Shown here in pieces: positions 58,618 through 64,000 of a DNA stretch of 64,000 nt. The first letter of the stretch is position 1. Each line of letters opens with the position of its first letter. The translations under genes were made by a program, and so were the position numbers. The notes beneath the pieces were generated by a model. It had not been told where the DNA came from. It saw only the letters and a list, made by a program, of their open reading frames with translations, and ran no database searches. The stretch is taken from contig CAJUAA010000019.1 of assembly GCA_910584205.1 (NCBI GenBank), positions 1 through 64,000 of the forward strand, in the 5' to 3' direction. Source of the DNA: an uncultured Lachnospiraceae bacterium. GTDB taxonomy: Bacteria > Bacillota > Clostridia > Lachnospirales > Lachnospiraceae.

Positions 58618-59064
58618 ATGAAAAACTTTTTTAATGAATTCAAGAAGTTCATTTCCAGAGGAAATGTGATGGATATGGCAGTCGGTGTGATCATCGGCGG
58701 TGCATTTACGGCAATCGTGAATTCGCTGGTCAACGATATCTTCATGCCTATGCTGTCGTTGATTACCGGCGGACTTGACATTGCGGGAATGTCCGTATCC
58801 TTCGGGATCGGAGAGAACGCGGCAGAACTGAAATACGGTTCCTTTTTGTCAGCGGTCATCAATTTCCTGCTGATTGCGCTGGTCGTTTTCTGTATTGTGA
58901 AGCTTCTGAACGCGGCAAAGGACAAGGTGATCAAAAAGCCGGAGGAGGAGCCGAAGGCGCCCACCACCAGAACCTGCCCTTATTGTATGTCTGTGATCGA
59001 CATCAAGGCGACCCGCTGCCCGCACTGTACTTCCGAGCTGGAGCCGGAAGGAGCCCGGGGGTAA
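58618..59064 (+). CDS. mscL: Large-conductance mechanosensitive channel with C-terminal zinc ribbon
   Basis: A 148-residue protein. FISRGNVMDMAVGVIIGGAFTAIVNSLVNDI is the MscL TM1 signature, and LSAVINFLLIALVVFCIVKLLN the second helix. The C-terminal cytoplasmic end has CPYCMSVIDIKATRCPHC, a zinc ribbon that is not part of the canonical MscL pore. It releases solutes on osmotic downshock. ATG 58618 has GAGAGAGG upstream. Confidence 0.95.
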   Translation: MKNFFNEFKKFISRGNVMDMAVGVIIGGAFTAIVNSLVNDIFMPMLSLITGGLDIAGMSVSFGIGENAAELKYGSFLSAVINFLLIALVVFCIVKLLNAAKDKVIKKPEEEPKAPTTRTCPYCMSVIDIKATRCPHCTSELEPEGARG

Positions 59065-59067
59065 CCC

Positions 59068-59625
59068 TTACAGCCTGCGGATGAGCACCGGGATCGGGGG
59101 ATGTGCCGGCCGGTTGTAATAAGCGGAAAGGATGACCAGATAACTCCGGGGATCCAGGCTTTTCAAAAAGGGGAGGAGCGCATCCCGCTCTTCAAAGCCG
59201 GTATCTTTGCCGCTGTAGATACACAGGCTGATCAGGCCGTCTTTCTTCAGGAGGGTCAGGGACTGTTCCAGCGCGTCGAGGCTGGTGTCCGCTTTTGTGG
59301 CAAGGGCGTGATCGCCGCCAGGCAGATATCCCAGATTGAACGTGATACAGCTGACGCTGCCGGCGGAGGCATAATGATGCATATGGCTGTGGGAATCCAG
59401 GATGAGCCGGTAATTATCCGGCACGCCGGATTCCCGCAGCCTTTTTTTCGTATTCTGAAGCGCCGCCTCCTGAATGTCAAAGGCGAGAACCTTTCCGTGA
59501 GGGCCTGCCAGCCGGCATAAAAGCTCCGTGTCGCGGCCGTTTCCCATGGTGGCGTCGATGCACAGGTCGCCGGGGCGTACCTGCAGGCTGATAAAATGAC
59601 GGCACCAGTCTGTGATCTGATACAT
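59068..59625 (-). CDS. mnmM: MnmM-like (YtqB family) tRNA/rRNA methyltransferase
   Basis: A 185-residue class I SAM methyltransferase (PF06962 type). SAM loop IDATMGNGRDTELL, and FNLGYLPGGDHALATKADTS carries the family motif. Bacillus YtqB of this family was identified as MnmM, which methylates nm5U in tRNA wobble uridine; the assignment here is by family. ATG 59625 follows AAAGGAGG, so longer starts are rejected. It faces mscL with a 3-bp gap. Confidence 0.8.
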   Translation of the reverse strand: MYQITDWCRHFISLQVRPGDLCIDATMGNGRDTELLCRLAGPHGKVLAFDIQEAALQNTKKRLRESGVPDNYRLILDSHSHMHHYASAGSVSCITFNLGYLPGGDHALATKADTSLDALEQSLTLLKKDGLISLCIYSGKDTGFEERDALLPFLKSLDPRSYLVILSAYYNRPAHPPIPVLIRRL

Positions 59626-59872
59626 GTAAATGCCTCCTTTCTTCTGTGGCTGATTGTACCATAAAATACAATGCAAAGAAAGTCCCCAGCGGGCCGGGAA
59701 AACTGTCGGGAAATTGCCGGAAAGCGGGAAAAGAGAAGGTTCGGCGGTGCCTTCGAACAGCATTGACCGAAGGGACGAGATAGGATATAATGAGAAAACG
59801 AAGCATGAGGTCACGGGTTTATCCGCGCTGTGTTGCGGCGGTCCGCCCGTGCAGGCCCTGGAAGGAGTTTGT

Positions 59873-60721
59873 ATGAGTTACGCAGATCAGCTGTTTATCG
59901 ATATGTGCCGGGATATTCTGGACAACGGGACCAGTACGGAAGGGGAGAAGGTCCGCCCCAGGTGGGAGGACGGAACTGCAGCCTACACGATCAAGCGTTT
60001 TGGCATTGTGAACCGGTATGACCTCCGCAGGGAGTTTCCGGCGCTGACGCTGAGAAAAACCGCGCTGAAAAGCTGTATGGATGAGATTCTGTGGATCTAT
60101 CAGAAAAAATCAGCGGATATCCATGACCTGAACAGCCATATATGGGATGAGTGGGCGGATGAGAACGGGTCCATCGGGAAAGCCTACGGCTATCAGATCG
60201 GCGTGAAACATGCCTACAAGGAAGGCAGGATGGATCAGATGGACCGGGTGCTCTATGACCTGAAAAACAATCCGTTCAGCCGCCGGATCATGACCAATAC
60301 GTATGTTCATGCGGATCTGAGCGAGATGCGGCTCTATCCCTGCGCCTATGGGGTCACCTACAATGTGACGCAGGGCCGGGGGGAGGACAGTCTGACTCTG
60401 AACATGGTGCTGAACCAGCGTTCTCAGGATGTTCTGATGGCGAACAACTGGAATGTATGCCAGTATGCCATTCTGCTCATGATGGTGGCGCAGGTAAGCG
60501 GCATGATTCCGGGGGAGCTTCTGCATGTGATCGCGGATGCCCATATCTATGACCGGCATGTGGAACTTGTAAGGGAACTGATACAAAGGGAGAGTTATCC
60601 GGCCCCGAAGGTCACGCTGAATCCGGAGGTGACGGATTTCTATGCGTTTACGACGGCGGACCTTCAGGTGGAGGGATATCGGACGGGACCCCAGATAAAA
60701 AATATTCCGGTGGCAGTCTAG
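59873..60721 (+). CDS. thyA: Thymidylate synthase (divergent ThyA branch)
   Basis: A 282-residue enzyme. The catalytic Cys is in LYPCAYGVTYNV and the conserved QRSQDVLMANNWN segment carries the dUMP-binding Ser/Asp/Asn residues, with DAHIYDRH at the folate/dUMP end. The usual PPCH catalytic context is PCAY, so the His after the Cys is absent, as in a recognised divergent branch of ThyA. It makes dTMP using methylene-THF and is followed by folA. ATG 59873 has GGAAGGAG upstream. Confidence 0.9.
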   Translation: MSYADQLFIDMCRDILDNGTSTEGEKVRPRWEDGTAAYTIKRFGIVNRYDLRREFPALTLRKTALKSCMDEILWIYQKKSADIHDLNSHIWDEWADENGSIGKAYGYQIGVKHAYKEGRMDQMDRVLYDLKNNPFSRRIMTNTYVHADLSEMRLYPCAYGVTYNVTQGRGEDSLTLNMVLNQRSQDVLMANNWNVCQYAILLMMVAQVSGMIPGELLHVIADAHIYDRHVELVRELIQRESYPAPKVTLNPEVTDFYAFTTADLQVEGYRTGPQIKNIPVAV

Positions 60722-60769
60722 GCCGGAAACAGGAATGTTAAATATTTAACAGGAAAAAAGGTGGAGAAT

Positions 60770-61264
60770 ATGAACGTAATTGTGGCAGTGGATAAAAACT
60801 GGGGGATCGGTTACAGGAATAAACTTCTGGTGAGCATTCCCGAGGATATGAAATTTTTCAGAAATGAGACGGAAGGCCGGGTGGTGGTCATGGGCCGGAA
60901 GACGCTGGAGAGCTTCCCGGGCGGGCTTCCGCTGAAAAACCGTACGAACATCGTGCTGACGAAAAACCGGAATTACCGGGTAAAGGGAGCGGTGGTGCTG
61001 CATTCTCCCGAGGAGGTTCTGGAAGAGATCCGGAATTATTCTTCGGAGGATGTGTATATCATCGGCGGGGACAGCATTTACCGGCAGTTTCTCCCTTATT
61101 GTGATGTGGCGCATGTGACGCGGATCGATCACGCCTATGAGGCGGACGCCTGGTTTCCGGATATCAGCCGGATGCCGGAATGGGTTCTGACGGGAGAAAG
61201 CGAGGAGAAGACCTGTTTTGACCTGGAATACCGTTTCTGCAGGTATGAGAGACAGGGGGCCTGA
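60770..61264 (+). CDS. folA: Dihydrofolate reductase
   Basis: A 164-residue protein. VAVDKNWGIGYRNKLLVSIPEDMKFF is the DHFR opening, RVVVMGRKTLESFP the cofactor region, and IIGGDSIYRQFLPYCD the second NADPH loop. It regenerates THF after ThyA. ATG 60770 is chosen; GTG 60761 is the alternative. It is 2 bp upstream of the next gene. Confidence 0.95.
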   Translation: MNVIVAVDKNWGIGYRNKLLVSIPEDMKFFRNETEGRVVVMGRKTLESFPGGLPLKNRTNIVLTKNRNYRVKGAVVLHSPEEVLEEIRNYSSEDVYIIGGDSIYRQFLPYCDVAHVTRIDHAYEADAWFPDISRMPEWVLTGESEEKTCFDLEYRFCRYERQGA

Positions 61265-61266
61265 GC

Positions 61267-62466
61267 ATGGCGAAAAGAAGGAGAGAGAAACTCTTCCAGT
61301 TCAGCCTGCGGGGGCTGGACACCAATCTGATGGTGGTGCTCTTTTTTGTCATGGTGTTCGGGTTTATCATGATTTACAGCGCCAGCTACTATACGGCGGG
61401 CCTGAGCAAGGCGTATAACTACGATTCCATGTATCTTCTGAAAAACCAGATCATTTACAGTATTCTGGGAGTGGCGGCGATGATCGTGGTGTCCTGCATC
61501 AACTACCATTTCTGGAGTTATCTGGTCGTTCCAGGTTACGCGGTCTGTGTGATTCTGGTGCTGCTTCTGAAGGTGAAATCCATCGCCGTTACGGTGAAGG
61601 GCGCCACCAGATGGCTGAGGTTCGGACCGGTGCAGTTTCAGGTGGCGGAGCCGGTGAAGCTCATCATGATCGTGTTCATGGCGGCGTTTATCGTGGCGAG
61701 AAGGCATCATCTGAGAAGCTGGAAGTCCATGCTCCAGCTGATCCTGCCCTCGGCGGTCATATCGGCCATGATCCTGAAGATCAGCAACAACATGAGTACG
61801 GCGGCGATCCTGCTGGGAATCTCGGTCTTCATGATCTATGTGGTACATCCGGAGCAGTGGAAGTTCATCCTGTGCGCGGCCGGGGTGGCGGCCATGGTGG
61901 CGGGCGTATTGTATTATGTGAGCCATCTGGACCCGATCCAGATGCAGGAAAATTTCCGGCTGGTCCGTGTCCGCGCATGGCTGTATCCCTATGAATACGA
62001 GCAGGACAAGGCGTTCCAGTCCCTTCAGGGGCTCTACGCCATCGGTTCCGGCGGCCTGTGGGGAAAGGGACTGGGGAACAGCATTCAGAAGCTGGGCAAG
62101 ATCCCGGAGCCCTATAACGACTACATATTTGCCATCATCTGCGAGGAACTGGGAATCTTCGGAGCAGGCCTGATTATCCTGCTGTTCATCTACCTGCTGT
62201 ACCGGATCTATTCCATCTCCCAGACAGCGGAAGACCTGTTCGGGCGCATGCTTTCCATCGGGGTCATGTCCCATATTGCGCTTCAGGTGATCCTGAACCT
62301 GATGGTGGTGACGAACCTGTTTCCGACCACGGGCGTGACGCTGCCGTTTTTCAGCTATGGAGGAACGGCGACCGTATTCCTGCTGATGGAGATCGGGCTG
62401 GTGCTGAGCGTGAATAAATACAGTGTGAAAAAACGCCTGGACAATCTCCGGGCAGGCTTTGATTAA
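61267..62466 (+). CDS. FtsW/RodA/SpoVE family peptidoglycan polymerase
   Basis: A 399-residue membrane protein of about ten helices with MVFGFIMIYSAS, GATRWLRFGPVQFQVAEPVK, EELGIFGAGLI and TTGVTLPFFSYGGT, the SEDS-family motifs. These are lipid II polymerases in elongation, division or sporulation. Which of FtsW, RodA or SpoVE it is cannot be decided here. Begins 2 bp after folA and precedes ispG. Confidence 0.9.
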   Translation: MAKRRREKLFQFSLRGLDTNLMVVLFFVMVFGFIMIYSASYYTAGLSKAYNYDSMYLLKNQIIYSILGVAAMIVVSCINYHFWSYLVVPGYAVCVILVLLLKVKSIAVTVKGATRWLRFGPVQFQVAEPVKLIMIVFMAAFIVARRHHLRSWKSMLQLILPSAVISAMILKISNNMSTAAILLGISVFMIYVVHPEQWKFILCAAGVAAMVAGVLYYVSHLDPIQMQENFRLVRVRAWLYPYEYEQDKAFQSLQGLYAIGSGGLWGKGLGNSIQKLGKIPEPYNDYIFAIICEELGIFGAGLIILLFIYLLYRIYSISQTAEDLFGRMLSIGVMSHIALQVILNLMVVTNLFPTTGVTLPFFSYGGTATVFLLMEIGLVLSVNKYSVKKRLDNLRAGFD

Positions 62467-62481
62467 AGGAGAGACGTGCCT

Positions 62482-63540
62482 ATGTATCGCGATCATACAA
62501 AAACCGTGCAGATCGGCGACCGGGTCATCGGAGGGGGCAACCCGATCCTGATCCAGTCCATGACCAACACAAGAACGGAGGATGTGGAGGCCACCGTTGC
62601 CCAGATTGAACGGCTGGCCAGGGCGGGCTGCGAGATCGTCCGCTGCACCGTGCCGACCATGGAGGCGGCGCTGGCGCTGAAAGAGATCCGGGAGCGGATC
62701 ACGATTCCGCTGGTGGCGGACATTCATTTTGATTACCGGATGGCCATTGCCGCCATGGAGAACGGGGCGGACAAGATTCGCATCAATCCGGGGAACATCG
62801 GAAGCCGGGAGCGGATCAAGGCGGTGACCGATACGGCAAGGGAACGGAACATCCCCATCCGCGTGGGGGTGAACAGCGGTTCTCTGGAGAAGGAACTGAT
62901 TGAAAAATACCACGGAGTCACGGCGGAGGGGATCGTGGAGAGCGCCCTTGACAAGGTGAAGGTCATCGAAGACCTGGGATACGACAATCTGGTCGTCAGC
63001 ATCAAATCCTCGGACGTGATGATGTGCGCCAGGGCCCATGAGCTGATCGCGGACCAGACGGACCATCCGCTCCATGTGGGCATCACGGAAGCGGGCACGC
63101 TGTTTTCCGGAAACATCAAGTCGGCAGTGGGGCTTGGCCTGATCCTGAGCAAAGGGATCGGAGATACGGTCCGCGTGTCCCTCACCGGCGATCCGGTGGA
63201 GGAGATCAAGTCGGCGAAGCTGATCCTCCGGACGCTGGGCCTTAGAAAGGGCGGGATCGAGGTGGTGTCATGCCCCACCTGCGGGCGGACGAAGATCGAC
63301 CTGATCAGCCTTGCCAACCAGGTGGAGACCATGGCGGCGGAATTTCCGCTGGATATCAAAGTAGCGGTCATGGGCTGCGTGGTCAACGGTCCCGGAGAGG
63401 CAAGGGAAGCGGATATCGGCATTGCCGGAGGAGTCGGCGAGGGACTTCTGATCCGGCATGGAGAAGTGGTGAAGAAGCTGCCGGAGGGCGAGCTTCTGGA
63501 CGCGCTCCGAAAGGAGCTGGAGAACTGGAACCATGAATGA
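62482..63540 (+). CDS. ispG: 4-hydroxy-3-methylbut-2-enyl diphosphate synthase (flavodoxin)
   Basis: A ~352-residue enzyme. GGNPILIQSMTNTRTED and LVADIHFDYRMA at the N-terminal TIM barrel, and the C-terminal Fe-S domain with CPTCGRTKID and GCVVNGPGEA. It is the penultimate step of the MEP isoprenoid pathway. ATG 62482 (GGAGAG 8 bp upstream) is preferred to GTG 62476. Its stop overlaps the polC start. Confidence 0.95.
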   Translation: MYRDHTKTVQIGDRVIGGGNPILIQSMTNTRTEDVEATVAQIERLARAGCEIVRCTVPTMEAALALKEIRERITIPLVADIHFDYRMAIAAMENGADKIRINPGNIGSRERIKAVTDTARERNIPIRVGVNSGSLEKELIEKYHGVTAEGIVESALDKVKVIEDLGYDNLVVSIKSSDVMMCARAHELIADQTDHPLHVGITEAGTLFSGNIKSAVGLGLILSKGIGDTVRVSLTGDPVEEIKSAKLILRTLGLRKGGIEVVSCPTCGRTKIDLISLANQVETMAAEFPLDIKVAVMGCVVNGPGEAREADIGIAGGVGEGLLIRHGEVVKKLPEGELLDALRKELENWNHE

Positions 63541-64000
63541 AAAACCGTTTTTTGACGTATTCCGGACACTGAAGGTGGATGAGAGCCTGCGTACGCTCTT
63601 TGGACAGACCGTCGTAACCAGAGTGTCCATGACTCCGAACCAGGATGTGTTCCGGGTGTATCTTACCAGTAAAAAGCTGATTGCCAAAAATCAGCTTTTT
63701 CAGTTGGAGGAACAGATCCGCCGGCAGATTTTCGGCTGCCGGAAGGTGCGGGTGCATATTTTTGAAAAATTCCTGCTGTCCGGGCAGTATACGCCGGAGA
63801 AGCTGTGGGCGGTCTATGAGGACAGCGTCCTCATGGAGCTGGAACGGTACAGCCCCTACAAACGCAGTATCATGAAACACGCCAGGATGAACTTCCAGGA
63901 GGAGGATACCGTCCGGTTCGGCGTTTCCAGCAGGATCTGCGACAAAGAGGCCGTGGACGACCTGGCGAGGATTCTGGACCGGGTGTTCAACGAGCGCTGC
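63533..64000 (+). CDS. polC: DNA polymerase III PolC-type, N-terminal part (3' truncated by window edge)
   Basis: The frame from ATG 63533 is open to the right edge: 156 codons. The N-terminus (EKPFFDVFRTLKVDESLRTLF, VFRVYLTSKKLI, RQIFGCRKVRVHIFEKF) is the PolC N-terminal domain. The ispG-polC order is common in clostridia. The ATG overlaps the ispG stop by 8 bp. The exonuclease, PHP and polymerase domains lie beyond the window. Confidence 0.85.
   Translation, partial: MNEKPFFDVFRTLKVDESLRTLFGQTVVTRVSMTPNQDVFRVYLTSKKLIAKNQLFQLEEQIRRQIFGCRKVRVHIFEKFLLSGQYTPEKLWAVYEDSVLMELERYSPYKRSIMKHARMNFQEEDTVRFGVSSRICDKEAVDDLARILDRVFNERC

Overview
The window looks like a chromosomal segment of a low-copy, moderately GC-rich Clostridia bacterium, most probably Lachnospiraceae (Firmicutes/Bacillota). 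The reasons are strong AGGAGG-type ribosome sites, frequent GTG/TTG starts, sigma-A promoters with 17-bp spacers, a PolC-type DNA polymerase III next to ispG, a ClpC ATPase, long-form PyrF with PyrK/PyrD, and many small clostridial families (DUF6142, DUF6773, DUF1653, DUF1294, VanZ). I saw no phage, insertion sequence, integrase or CRISPR array. The taxonomic call is inference from gene content, not a database result.

Layout. 1-3192: the tail of a SPOR-domain protein, then an ABC transporter (ATPase and permease) with a histidine kinase but no response regulator; four TCTTAACC direct repeats stand in the promoter. 3203-12898: a cell-surface glycan locus with a fucosyltransferase-like gene (minus strand), GT4 and GT2 transferases, a lipid-linked-sugar module (two GT2 enzymes flanking a DUF2304 membrane protein), two Gpi18-like membrane transferases of which one has lost its conserved residues, and two acyltransferase-3 proteins. 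12899-17664: a visibly AT-richer minus-strand operon of BlaI-type repressor, M56 metallopeptidase, small secreted protein, two membrane proteins, ABC ATPase and an anchored extracytoplasmic protein. 17681-20060: a CDP-glycerol glycerophosphotransferase homologue and a third acyltransferase, resuming the glycan locus.

20057-30235: nucleotide synthesis. pyrF-pyrK-pyrD follow the acyltransferase with a 4-bp overlap, and pyrE has its own promoter and a palindrome. Small membrane proteins and an M29 aminopeptidase follow, then purE-purM-purN-purD from a consensus promoter. 30339-36290: an anchored protein with a possible cohesin-like domain and an acidic tail, a GntR (YtrA-like) regulator with an autoregulatory-looking palindrome directly ahead of clpC-radA, and tRNA-Trp. 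36328-41007: an orphan solute-binding lipoprotein, a LysR gene divergent from a sirohaem/ferredoxin reductase, a DUF1653 protein and an Mrp ATPase. 41080-43764 (minus): a heptad-repeat coiled-coil protein, a DUF218 protein, and an ECF sigma/anti-sigma pair.

44070-49492: a response-regulator receiver domain fused to a small alarmone synthetase, followed by a three-gene phosphonate pathway (PEP mutase fused to two nucleotidyltransferase-like domains, phosphonoacetaldehyde reductase, phosphonopyruvate decarboxylase) predicted to make 2-hydroxyethylphosphonate, possibly for surface decoration. 49705-56912: an XRE regulator with a membrane partner, a radical-SAM/DUF4130 DNA-metabolism pair, an HPr-like protein without the phosphorylatable histidine, a PD-(D/E)XK nuclease-XPD-type helicase fusion, a LysR regulator and a DUF1294 protein. 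57110-64000: one-carbon and housekeeping genes: glyA, a small cysteine-rich protein, mscL with an added zinc ribbon, mnmM-like methylase, thyA-folA, an FtsW/RodA/SpoVE protein, ispG and the start of polC.

The best candidates for undescribed biology are the receiver-alarmone synthetase fusion (44070-45140), the BlaI/M56/secreted protein/ABC island (12899-17664), and the triple-fused PEP mutase operon (45241-49492).
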